DNA of 64,000 nt from Betaproteobacteria bacterium (GTDB taxonomy: Bacteria; Pseudomonadota; Gammaproteobacteria; Burkholderiales; Burkholderiaceae), in assembly GCA_947453825.1 (NCBI GenBank), contig CANGHN010000001.1, forward strand, positions 1-64,000, written 5' to 3'. Below the pieces are notes generated by a model, which was not told the origin of the DNA, did not search any database, and saw nothing but the letters and a program-made list of their open reading frames with translations. The stretch's first letter is position 1, and each line of letters starts with the position of its first letter. Shown here one piece after another: positions 8,336-15,857 of the stretch. The translations under genes and the position numbers were made by a program.

Positions 8336-8644
8336 TTAAGAGGCAGTTGCTTCATCAGTACGCTTATCGCCTTTACTGTCTACCCAACTCACAACAATCT
8401 TGTCGCCCTTAGCGCCTTTGTATTTGAAATTCAAAAATGGGTCCTTAGAGACGGCTGGACCAAATTGTCCGTTCAAAACATCTTTACCATTTGCTTTCAC
8501 ATTAATTGTGGTGATGTGCCAAGCAGGAATGGTTTTGCCTGCAGCATCCTTGCGCTGACCAGACTCCATATCATGCTTCATCAAAATTTTCACATCTACA
8601 ACTCCACCACTCTCAGCAGCTCTAACGCGCATTGGATCAGCCAT
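8336..8644 (-). CDS. soxZ: SoxZ, thiosulfate carrier partner
   Basis: 102 residues with no signal peptide, as expected for SoxZ, which is exported as a complex with SoxY through the Tat signal of its partner. Motifs DVKILMKHDMESGQRKD and HITTINVKANGK are typical of the all-beta SoxZ fold. It supports SoxY in presenting the carrier cysteine to SoxXA, SoxB and SoxCD. The gene follows soxY after 56 bases and precedes soxA. Confidence 0.95.
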   Translation of the reverse strand: MADPMRVRAAESGGVVDVKILMKHDMESGQRKDAAGKTIPAWHITTINVKANGKDVLNGQFGPAVSKDPFLNFKYKGAKGDKIVVSWVDSKGDKRTDEATAS

Positions 8645-8700
8645 GTTTTCCTCTTGTAATCTAGTAATAAATGATTTGTATTAATTTGGATGGTTAGCAA

Positions 8701-9153
8701 TTAACCGCCACATCCGCCTAAAGTAACCTTAACCTCTTTGACCGCCATGCTCCACTTGCCATCTGCTTTTACCAAGCCATAGATGTTGGAGGTTTGACCC
8801 ATCTTGATGCGGGTCGTTACAAAGGGTTCTGTACCTGCAGGCAGAAAGAATTGTGCAGCCAATGAACTTGGGTTTTTCTCAACCAAAATTGCCATTTGCT
8901 CTGCTTTCAGATTAGTAGCAATTCCAACAGGAACAACTGCGCCATTCTCGGCAATGTCAGGTGCATTCAAAGTTACTGCGCCAGATTTATCTGGGCTACC
9001 AGCGCCTAAAATCTTGAAAACATCATCCAAGCTCTTGCCTTCAAATGCAGCTTTGTTCCATTCTTGAGCTTGAGCTACGCTAATAAGGCCCGCAGAGGCC
9101 ATCAAGCCAAAAACGGCTGAATATTTCAATAAACTGCGTCGCTGCTGATTCAT
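8701..9153 (-). CDS. soxY: SoxY, thiosulfate carrier subunit
   Basis: 150 residues. The N terminus has a Tat-type signal (QQRRSLLKYSAVFG, residues 3-16). The extreme C terminus is LGGCGG, the swinging arm in which Cys148 carries the sulfur substrate covalently through the Sox cycle. A strong AAGGAG Shine-Dalgarno precedes the ATG, unlike several neighbours. It follows soxD after 80 bases of AT-rich DNA containing small inverted repeats, so an additional promoter or mRNA processing site may lie there. Confidence 0.96.
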   Translation of the reverse strand: MNQQRRSLLKYSAVFGLMASAGLISVAQAQEWNKAAFEGKSLDDVFKILGAGSPDKSGAVTLNAPDIAENGAVVPVGIATNLKAEQMAILVEKNPSSLAAQFFLPAGTEPFVTTRIKMGQTSNIYGLVKADGKWSMAVKEVKVTLGGCGG

Positions 9154-9200
9154 AAAAACTCCTTTATTAATCTCTTACTGTAAATATATTATCCGTTTTT

Positions 9201-9229
9201 CTCTAGAGCATGCTGGTAATTACCTAGAG
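9201..9229. promoter_or_regulatory. Nested inverted repeats in the soxD-soxY gap
   Basis: The 80-base gap between soxD and soxY contains a perfect 10-bp palindrome GGTAATTACC (9215-9224), flanked by CTCTAG (9201-9206) and CTAGAG (9224-9229). On the transcribed strand the structure is followed by A rather than T residues, so it is not a typical intrinsic terminator. An AT-rich stretch with a possible minus-strand -10 (GATAAT) lies next to it. It may be an operator or internal promoter for soxY or an mRNA processing element. Only the repeats are observed. Confidence 0.3.
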
Positions 9230-9233
9230 GCCT

Positions 9234-10325
9234 TTATTTGCCGCCTGATAGAACCCAAATGACCAAGCTCCTACGATCCTCATCTGATAACTGCGACTGG
9301 GAAGGCATTGGAATGGCTCCCCAAACGCCTGATCCTCCGTTTTTAACCTTGATCATCAATTGGTCTACTGCACCACTCTGACCTTGATATTTCGTGGCAA
9401 TATCCGTAATGGATGGGCCTACTAACCTGGCATTGGGGGCATGGCAAGCGGAACAGTTCTCATTCTTAAACAGAGCCGCAGGTCCTTTTGTAGTGACGCT
9501 ATGCGTTTCTGATACGTGGGCTAAGCCCTCACCCGAAGAGCCGGGCAACTTATCTATTGGTGGCTTAGTCGAATCTGTGCCACGATAAGGGCCGTAAAGT
9601 CGATTTTGCTCTGCAATATTGCCGTGAGCGTTTCTAGCAAAGTCCGGCAAGCTAGAGCCAATCTGCACGAACTTAACGCAGTTATTCATACAAGTTGAAC
9701 CATTTACATCTGGCTTGCCGTTCACAGCCCAGAAGCCATGATTACGAGTCATGCCATTACGGTTCGGCATCTTCTTTTGCACCTCCGCAATATTGGAATT
9801 ACTCAAGACAAAGTCATCAGGAACAATTTCACCCAAGCTCAAAATAAATGCAACTAAAGCATAAGTGTCATCTGGCGTTAGTGATCTTGGAGCATTCCAA
9901 GGCATTGCACGATAGATATAGTCCCAAAGAGTAGAAACTGTGGGAACCTTCATTAGGGTTGTGCGCTGCGGTTGCTTGCGATCAGCTAAAGAGGCAACTT
10001 TTCCTGTCCTTACATCATCAGCAGTCGTTCCACCAGCAATAGGCGTGAAGATCTCGTTTGATTCTCCGAAAACACCATGGCAGCTTGCGCATTTTGATTC
10101 CCAGATAGCCTGGCCTTGAGTTACAGAGCCAGATCCCTTTGGTAAACCTTTGAAGTCGGGGCGCACATCGATATCCCAGGCTATTACCTCTGCTGGTGTT
10201 GCATTGCGACCAATTCCAGGAAATTTAGCAGCTCCTTGAGTGCTTTGTGCAATTGCAATCTGAGCAGTAAATACTGCAAGACTCAATAGACCAACGCGAA
10301 CAATGGAATTAGCCAACTTGTACAT
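9234..10325 (-). CDS. soxD: SoxD, dihaem cytochrome c subunit of sulfur dehydrogenase
   Basis: 363 residues from the ATG at 10325, which begins a normal signal peptide and has a GAGG Shine-Dalgarno 6 bases upstream; an in-frame ATG 15 bases earlier lacks both. Two haem c motifs are visible, CASCH (Cys79-His83) and CSACH (Cys291-His295), with a likely axial Met in the IPMP segment near residue 340. With SoxC it forms the sulfur dehydrogenase that removes six electrons from SoxY-bound sulfane. It overlaps the end of soxC by 17 bases, indicating translational coupling. Confidence 0.94.
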   Translation of the reverse strand: MYKLANSIVRVGLLSLAVFTAQIAIAQSTQGAAKFPGIGRNATPAEVIAWDIDVRPDFKGLPKGSGSVTQGQAIWESKCASCHGVFGESNEIFTPIAGGTTADDVRTGKVASLADRKQPQRTTLMKVPTVSTLWDYIYRAMPWNAPRSLTPDDTYALVAFILSLGEIVPDDFVLSNSNIAEVQKKMPNRNGMTRNHGFWAVNGKPDVNGSTCMNNCVKFVQIGSSLPDFARNAHGNIAEQNRLYGPYRGTDSTKPPIDKLPGSSGEGLAHVSETHSVTTKGPAALFKNENCSACHAPNARLVGPSITDIATKYQGQSGAVDQLMIKVKNGGSGVWGAIPMPSQSQLSDEDRRSLVIWVLSGGK

Positions 10326-11709
10326 TGCTGACCTCGCCATTTGAATCTAATTTCCAAGACTGAATTGCATTGTTGTGATAAATCGAGCGGTTGCCGCGTG
10401 CATCGCGCAAAGTCTTGATTGAGGGTTGTATATAACCAGTATCATCAACTGCTCTCGACTGCAGGATTGCGGGTGATCCATCCCACACCCAATCAATATT
10501 GAAGCGGGTAATAGACTTTGTGAGGACCGGTATCTCTAAGCGTGCTGTACGCCAGTTATTGCCGCCATCAAAAGAAACATCAACGCGCCTAATCTTGCCC
10601 CGGCCCGACCAAGCCATACCACTAACGTTATAGAAACCTTTATCGAGTAACTGCTGACCACCAGATGGTGTGGTGATCACTGATTTACATTCTTGAATAG
10701 AGGCATATTGACGATGCATGCCATCTGGCATTAACTCAATGTAATGAATAGCTTCGTCTTTTGCATTCCAGGGCATATCACCCACTTCTAATCGGCGCAG
10801 CCACTTCACCCAGCTCACACCCTGCACTCCCGGAACCACTAGGCGCAATGGGAAGCCGTTTTCTGGGCGCAGCATTTCACCATTCATACTCCAGGCAACG
10901 ATCGTGTCGTCCAGGCAGCTCTCTAAATTAATCGTCCGAGTCATGCCTGAACCATCGCCACCTTCGGCAAGCAAGAACTTACCTCTTTTTAGATCGGCAC
11001 CACACTCCTCAAGTAATATCTTGAGTGGGACTCCAGTAAATTCGCAGCAAGACAGCATGCCATGGGTATATTGAACCGTTGGCACAGCGACGTTGCCCCA
11101 CTCTAAACCCGTATTGGCGCCACACTCAATAAAGTGCGTACGTGAAACTGAGGGTAGCCTCATCAAATCATTCATCGTAAAGACGCGAGCATTCTTTACC
11201 ATGCCATTAACCATTAACCGATGTGTCTCAGGATTCAGGTTGTACCACCCCTGATGGTGACGTTCAAAGTGCAAGCCGTTTGGAGTAATCGTTCCAAACA
11301 AACCCTGCAGAGGCGTGAAAGCAACTGAAGCTGCAGATACACGAGTGAGGCCTGGCGATTCGCGGCGAATTAAATTGGACTCATAAATCGAGGGCATGCC
11401 ATATGGCATCGTCGCTACATTCTTACCAAGGGTAGTCTGCCATTCTTGCTTCTCTAAAATTGCTGGGTCGCCTTCACCAGCAGCAAATGCCATAGGAGCT
11501 GCCAGCCCCGTTGCTGCACCTCCTAAGGCGGAGAAGAAGCCTTTACGTAAAAAGCTGCGGCGCGTCTCATCCAGTCCATTAGCATTAATGTCAGCAATTA
11601 ACTCTTGAGAAATAAAGTTCTCCGGCGCTTTCACCAAACGAGCTCGATTAACAGGCTTCTCTACCGCAGAGATATTCTTAGCGCTCAATTCGATTTGCTT
11701 CTTACTCAT
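10309..11709 (-). CDS. soxC: SoxC, molybdoenzyme subunit of sulfur dehydrogenase
   Basis: 466 residues, sulfite-oxidase family. A Tat signal (RRSFLRKGFF, twin arginines at residues 50-51) follows an unusually long, about 45-residue, hydrophilic N-terminal stretch. The molybdenum-ligating cysteine is Cys196 in FIECGANTG, and the C-terminal Mo-co dimerisation domain is complete. Its presence with soxD predicts complete oxidation of thiosulfate to sulfate without stored sulfur globules. The modBC genes lie just beyond the regulator, consistent with its molybdenum need. It starts 34 bases after the repressor gene and is probably in its operon. Confidence 0.94.
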   Translation of the reverse strand: MSKKQIELSAKNISAVEKPVNRARLVKAPENFISQELIADINANGLDETRRSFLRKGFFSALGGAATGLAAPMAFAAGEGDPAILEKQEWQTTLGKNVATMPYGMPSIYESNLIRRESPGLTRVSAASVAFTPLQGLFGTITPNGLHFERHHQGWYNLNPETHRLMVNGMVKNARVFTMNDLMRLPSVSRTHFIECGANTGLEWGNVAVPTVQYTHGMLSCCEFTGVPLKILLEECGADLKRGKFLLAEGGDGSGMTRTINLESCLDDTIVAWSMNGEMLRPENGFPLRLVVPGVQGVSWVKWLRRLEVGDMPWNAKDEAIHYIELMPDGMHRQYASIQECKSVITTPSGGQQLLDKGFYNVSGMAWSGRGKIRRVDVSFDGGNNWRTARLEIPVLTKSITRFNIDWVWDGSPAILQSRAVDDTGYIQPSIKTLRDARGNRSIYHNNAIQSWKLDSNGEVSNVQVG

Positions 11710-11743
11710 TTGATTTGTTCCTATGAATAAATAGCCGCGTCAT

Positions 11744-12079
11744 TCAATGGATGCCTTCAGCAATCTTGGCGCAGACCGTCTGACACATTTCAACCGTTGT
11801 AGTATCTGCAATTGAGTAATAGACAGTGATGCCCTCTTTACGCCTTTGCAAAATTCCAGCTTTATGCAAAGCCATTAGGTGCCTAGAAACGTTTGCCTGG
11901 CTTGTACCGCACATCTCCACAACCTCAGAGACTGATTTTTCTCCAGCACATACTGCATACATGATGCGCAAACGAGCAGGTTCAGACAGTACATTGAAAT
12001 ATGCCGCTACCTTTGAGAATACCTTCTCCATCTGCTTAGGAGATAAGTTCTTAGTTGCTTTTTGAACCTTTGATTTCAT
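11744..12079 (-). CDS. ArsR-family repressor, SoxR/BigR-like sulfur sensor
   Basis: 111 residues with a winged helix-turn-helix: EPARLRIMYAV, then TSQANVSRHLMALHKAGIL (recognition helix) and the wing RRKEGITVYYSI. It contains Cys44, Cys57, Cys99 and Cys103. A Cys at the end of helix 2 (Cys44) and one in the last helix (Cys99 or Cys103) occupy approximately the places of the two cysteines that form a polysulfide bridge in SqrR and BigR, so persulfide sensing is likely. Heavy-metal ligand sets such as CVCD are absent. As first gene of the sox operon, it probably represses itself and the operon through the palindromes at 12092-12109. Confidence 0.85.
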   Translation of the reverse strand: MKSKVQKATKNLSPKQMEKVFSKVAAYFNVLSEPARLRIMYAVCAGEKSVSEVVEMCGTSQANVSRHLMALHKAGILQRRKEGITVYYSIADTTTVEMCQTVCAKIAEGIH

Positions 12080-12091
12080 AAGTCTCTATAT

Positions 12092-12109
12092 GTATATATA
12101 CGTATACGT
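12092..12109. promoter_or_regulatory. Overlapping palindromes, candidate operator of the sox-locus repressor
   Basis: Directly before the repressor start codon lie three overlapping perfect palindromes: GTATATATAC (12092-12101), TATACGTATA (12097-12106) and ACGTATACGT (12100-12109). They occupy the position where a minus-strand -10 region would be. ArsR-family sulfur sensors bind AT-rich dyads at their own promoters, so this is the best operator candidate for arsR-soxCDYZAXB. No other copy was noticed in the window. Binding is inferred from position and symmetry only. Confidence 0.5.
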
Positions 12110-12117
12110 GCATCTAT

Positions 12118-12148
12118 TTGACCCCAAGAATCATTAAATCAATATAGT
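12118..12148 (+). promoter_or_regulatory. Candidate promoter of modBC
   Basis: TTGACC (12118-12123) and TATAGT (12143-12148) resemble sigma-70 -35 and -10 boxes with a 19-base spacer, slightly longer than ideal. Transcription would begin near 12155, shortly before modB. The region is shared with the divergent sox regulator promoter. I see no obvious ModE-like site. Confidence 0.35.
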
Positions 12149-12177
12149 GAGATACCCTAGCATTGCTTAGCAATACA

Positions 12178-12831
12178 ATGAAACTCATGGATACCGATGC
12201 AATCCTTCTCTCTCTCAAGCTAGCGCTTTGGACCTTGGCCATCATCATCCCTTTCGGGGTCTGGGTTGCCCATTCTCTGACGAGACTTCAAAGGGGTAAG
12301 CCTTGGCTGGAGGCTTTACTAGCCTTGCCCCTAGTTCTGCCCCCTACAGTGCTTGGCTACTATTTATTGCTTGGCTTAGGCAGTAAAAGCTTTTTTGGCT
12401 TCCCGTTGGTATTTTCTTTCACTGGGATCTTGATTGCATCATTGATCGTCAACCTTCCCTTTGCTATACAACCTATTCAGCGCGCTTTTGAAGCCATCAA
12501 TCCAGGGATTCGTGAAGCAGCTCAAGTTAGCGGGCTATCTAACTGGCAAATCTTTCGCCTCATAGAGCTTCCTCTAGCCTGGCGCGGCATTACTAGTGCC
12601 GCCGTTCTCACATTTGCTCATACCTTGGGTGAATTTGGTGTAATCCTCATGGTGGGAGGCGCAATACCTGGAGAAACCAAAACCGTTTCTATTGCAATCT
12701 ATGACAAAGTGCAGAGTTTTGATACAGCTGGCGCCGGGTTACTGTCATTCATCTTATTGGGTATATCCTTAGTCGCTATTGCACTTTCCTATGGTGTATT
12801 TGGACGTCATCCAGCAAGCTCCAAAGGGTGA
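12178..12831 (+). CDS. modB: ModB, molybdate ABC transporter permease
   Basis: About 217 residues with five or six hydrophobic helices and the binding-protein-dependent permease (EAA) loop EAAQVSGLSNWQIFRLIELP, followed by TLGEFGVILMVGG, which is typical of ModB. I use the ATG at 12178; the frame is open to a TTG at 12163 and another ATG lies at 12187, and none has a strong Shine-Dalgarno. It is divergent from the sox regulator. ModB with ModC imports molybdate, needed for the cofactor of the adjacent SoxC. No substrate-binding ModA gene is found in the window. Confidence 0.9.
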   Translation: MKLMDTDAILLSLKLALWTLAIIIPFGVWVAHSLTRLQRGKPWLEALLALPLVLPPTVLGYYLLLGLGSKSFFGFPLVFSFTGILIASLIVNLPFAIQPIQRAFEAINPGIREAAQVSGLSNWQIFRLIELPLAWRGITSAAVLTFAHTLGEFGVILMVGGAIPGETKTVSIAIYDKVQSFDTAGAGLLSFILLGISLVAIALSYGVFGRHPASSKG

Positions 12832-12839
12832 GGACACTA

Positions 12840-13946
12840 ATGCTGAAGATCAAGCTCTCCCAAATGACCCCAAATCCTCTGCAGCTCAATATTGAGTGCG
12901 CATCTGGTGAGCTCCATGCATTAGTCGGTCCATCAGGTAGCGGTAAAACTACTGCACTTCGGACTATTGCTGGCTTAAATCATGCCCAGGCTGGAAAGAT
13001 TGAATGCGATGGTGAGCTTTGGTTTGATGCCAATGATGTTGATGGCCTCACTACTGTACTCAGTCCAGCCAAACGCTCTTGTGGCTTCCTATTCCAGCAA
13101 TATGCACTTTTCCCGCACCTATCAGCTCTTGAAAATGTATGCATACCCTTGTACAACTCAGCTAAAGGGCTGACTGAACGCAAAGTCATAGCACAGCAAT
13201 GGTTAGACCGAATGGGAATTGGCGAACTCTCAAATAGAATGCCGCATCAACTTTCTGGTGGACAGCAACAGCGTGTTGCACTTGCTAGAGCGCTAGCTAG
13301 ATCACCCAAAATACTGCTGTTAGATGAGCCCTTTTCTGCAGTCGATGCACCAACACGTCAGGGCCTATATCAAACTCTCGCACAGTTACGCAAAGATTTA
13401 AATATCCCCATTCTCTTGGTTACCCATGACCTTCGTGAAGCAGATTTACTTGCAGATCGCATTACCGTTATTGATCAAGGTGTTGGGCTACAAACTGCAG
13501 CGCCGCAGATCCTGTTTAAAAGACCTAGAAACTCTCGCGTAGCTGAATTAGTTGGCATCAGCAATATGTTTGAAGGCGTCTTTACTGCTGGCAAGCTGAG
13601 CTGGAATAACAGTACCCGTATTTTTGATGTCGTAGATAAAGGTAAGATCCCACCAAGTACACCGGTTGCTTGGGTTATTCCGGCAGATGGACTAAGCCTT
13701 CATACTCAAGCAAGCACACAGTCTATTGAAGTCACAGTAGAGCAAATCAGCACCTTAGGTCAGATCGCAGTAATAGAGCTGCGCAGCACCGAAGGATCAC
13801 ATGTAATCACCTGGGAAGCTTCAGCTGCAGAAGTAAAACGACTATCTTTAGAGCTTGGCAAGAAAAGCCATGTGGAAATGGATGGCAGCAAGATTCATAT
13901 CATGCCTTTACGACCCATTAACGATCCACGTCGGTTTATCAGCTAG
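12840..13946 (+). CDS. modC: ModC-like molybdate ABC transporter ATPase
   Basis: 368 residues from the ATG at 12840, which has a GAGGA Shine-Dalgarno 6 bases upstream; a GTG at 12828 overlapping the modB stop is the alternative. The ABC ATPase domain has Walker A GPSGSGKTT (residues 30-38), signature LSGGQQQR and Walker B ILLLDEPFSAVDA with a following switch His in VTHD. After about residue 230 a C-terminal TOBE-like domain follows, as in ModC. It overlaps or abuts modB and ends 8 bases before the convergent methyltransferase gene, with no visible terminator between them. Confidence 0.9.
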   Translation: MLKIKLSQMTPNPLQLNIECASGELHALVGPSGSGKTTALRTIAGLNHAQAGKIECDGELWFDANDVDGLTTVLSPAKRSCGFLFQQYALFPHLSALENVCIPLYNSAKGLTERKVIAQQWLDRMGIGELSNRMPHQLSGGQQQRVALARALARSPKILLLDEPFSAVDAPTRQGLYQTLAQLRKDLNIPILLVTHDLREADLLADRITVIDQGVGLQTAAPQILFKRPRNSRVAELVGISNMFEGVFTAGKLSWNNSTRIFDVVDKGKIPPSTPVAWVIPADGLSLHTQASTQSIEVTVEQISTLGQIAVIELRSTEGSHVITWEASAAEVKRLSLELGKKSHVEMDGSKIHIMPLRPINDPRRFIS

Positions 13947-13954
13947 ACATCAAA

Positions 13955-14572
13955 CTACTTCTGAGCAACGAGTCCCAATAGTGCTGACATGCCTGCATGT
14001 CTTGCACCCTCATTCAGCTCTTTTTCATAGCAAGATAAATCGAGAATTTCAAAATCCCGACAAAGATCTCGGATCATTTCTTCTGTGTAGAGGTGCTCTA
14101 GCAGTGAGGGGCCACCAGTCTTATACTCCAACTGCTTAGGGGTATAACCCTGCAAAATGAATACGCCGCCCGACTTTAATGTCTTATAGGCATTCTGAAA
14201 AATACGCTCCCGCATAGCAGGATCAGCAAACTGAATAAAAATGGCAATAACTGCATCATAAGCATTTGCTTGCCAGTCAAAGCTGTCGGTATCGGAGAAA
14301 AAATATTCGACTTCAACTTGGTTATCTTGGACAAACTGCTTTGCCTTAGACAGCGCAATATCAGATGCGTCAAAACCAACTACTTGCATGCCTTGCTTTG
14401 CAAGCCAGACCCCATTGCGCCCTTCACCATCAGCGATGCAGAGTACTTTGTCATTTTTCTTTAAGTATTTTGAGGCTTGCTCCACAAGATACTCATTGGG
14501 TTCTTTGCCGAAAATAAACTCTGCTTTATTAAAGCGTTCGTTCCAGTACTGGGTTGCGTCAGTAAAACTCAT
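13955..14572 (-). CDS. Class I SAM-dependent methyltransferase, TehB-like
   Basis: 205 residues with a Rossmann methyltransferase core: motif I VLCIADGEGRNGVWLA (about residues 43-58), motif II GFDASDIALSKA and motif IV YDAVIAIFIQFAD. The early WNERFNKAEFIFGKEPNEYL segment is typical of TehB-like and thiopurine-type methyltransferases. Substrate is unknown; thiol, tellurite or selenite methylation have been described in this group. It follows metZ after 16 bases on the same strand and ends tail-to-tail with modC. Confidence 0.8.
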   Translation of the reverse strand: MSFTDATQYWNERFNKAEFIFGKEPNEYLVEQASKYLKKNDKVLCIADGEGRNGVWLAKQGMQVVGFDASDIALSKAKQFVQDNQVEVEYFFSDTDSFDWQANAYDAVIAIFIQFADPAMRERIFQNAYKTLKSGGVFILQGYTPKQLEYKTGGPSLLEHLYTEEMIRDLCRDFEILDLSCYEKELNEGARHAGMSALLGLVAQK

Positions 14573-14588
14573 TGATATAGTCGCATGC

Positions 14589-15797
14589 TTACTTCTTCAG
14601 GCCACCAATAAGATCATTTTTGAGGTCGTTAACATTTTCCAGGCCGACAGCAATTCGCACTAAGCCATCAGTAATGCCTGCAGCCTTGCGCGCTTCTGGA
14701 CTCACCCTGCAGTGAGTAGTGGTTGCTGGATTTGTAATAGTGGTTCGAGTATCCCCAAGATTGGCGGTGATAGAGCAAATCTTAGTCTGATTAATTAACT
14801 TAAAGGCTGCTTTCTTGCCACCCTTGAGAACAAAAGACAAAATAGCCCCGCCCTCTTTTTGTTGACGCTTTGCCAATGCATGTTGAGGGTGTGATTTGAG
14901 GCCTGGATGATAAACACGCTCAACTCCAGGCTGTTTTTCTAACCACTGAGCTAGGGCAAGCGCATTCTGACTCTGCTGCTTCATACGTAAATCTAGAGTC
15001 TCTAGGCCTTTTAAGAAAACCCAGGCATTAAATGCAGATAGTGTTGGCCCTGCTGTTCGGACATATGGAAATACCTTACCCATGACAAAGTCTTTGCTAC
15101 CAACTATGGCGCCGCCTACCACTCTACCCTGACCATCCAAATACTTTGTTGCCGAATGAATCACGACATCGGCACCTAGCGCTAAAGGTTTTTGCAAAGC
15201 TGGAGTGCAGAAACAGTTATCGACCGCAAATAAAGCCTTCGCTATCTTGGCAATTTTAGAGATAGCTCGGATATCCGCAATCTCAGTTAATGGATTGGAA
15301 GGCGTCTCTAAATAAAAGAGTTTCGTGTTTGGCTGAACAGCAGCCTGCCATGACTTGGTATCAGCCAAATCAACATAGGTCGTAGTAATCCCAAAACGTC
15401 CTAAGATATTCGTAAACAACTGAATCGTTGCACCAAAGACCGATCGTGAGCAAACTACATGATCACCTGCTTGCAGATGTGCCATTGCCATTGTCAAAAT
15501 AGCGGACATTCCAGATGCCGTAGCAATACAAGCCTCACCACCCTCTAAAGCAGCCAGGCGATCCTGGAACATACTTACTGTGGGGTTGGTAAAGCGTGAA
15601 TAGATAAAGCCTTGGTCAGCATGAGCAAAACCATCTTCTGCTAATTCAGCGCTATCAAAACAAAAACTAGAGGTTAGGAACAGGGCTTCGGAGTGCTCTT
15701 GGTACTCATCCGTTCGACGTGTTCCAGCACGGACCGCCAAGGTCTCCATTGCCAGCTTAGAAAAATCAGGCTTTTTACGGGTAGTTTTGCTCTTCAT
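14589..15797 (-). CDS. metZ: O-succinylhomoserine sulfhydrylase
   Basis: 402 residues from the ATG at 15797; an upstream in-frame TTG at 15824 would only add nine poorly supported residues. It is a Cys/Met-metabolism PLP enzyme with SGMSAIL and the PLP lysine in HSATKYLDGQGRV (about Lys218). The close match to MetZ rather than MetB is judged from the N-terminal SEALFLTSSFCFDSAE segment. It makes homocysteine directly from O-succinylhomoserine and sulfide in methionine synthesis. It lies 60 bases downstream of purF, the usual betaproteobacterial order. Confidence 0.92.
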   Translation of the reverse strand: MKSKTTRKKPDFSKLAMETLAVRAGTRRTDEYQEHSEALFLTSSFCFDSAELAEDGFAHADQGFIYSRFTNPTVSMFQDRLAALEGGEACIATASGMSAILTMAMAHLQAGDHVVCSRSVFGATIQLFTNILGRFGITTTYVDLADTKSWQAAVQPNTKLFYLETPSNPLTEIADIRAISKIAKIAKALFAVDNCFCTPALQKPLALGADVVIHSATKYLDGQGRVVGGAIVGSKDFVMGKVFPYVRTAGPTLSAFNAWVFLKGLETLDLRMKQQSQNALALAQWLEKQPGVERVYHPGLKSHPQHALAKRQQKEGGAILSFVLKGGKKAAFKLINQTKICSITANLGDTRTTITNPATTTHCRVSPEARKAAGITDGLVRIAVGLENVNDLKNDLIGGLKK

Positions 15798-15857
15798 ACT
15801 GTTATTTTGACACCGAATTGCCAATTTGCCTCAGAAGAGGCAAATTCCTGTCGCTTT

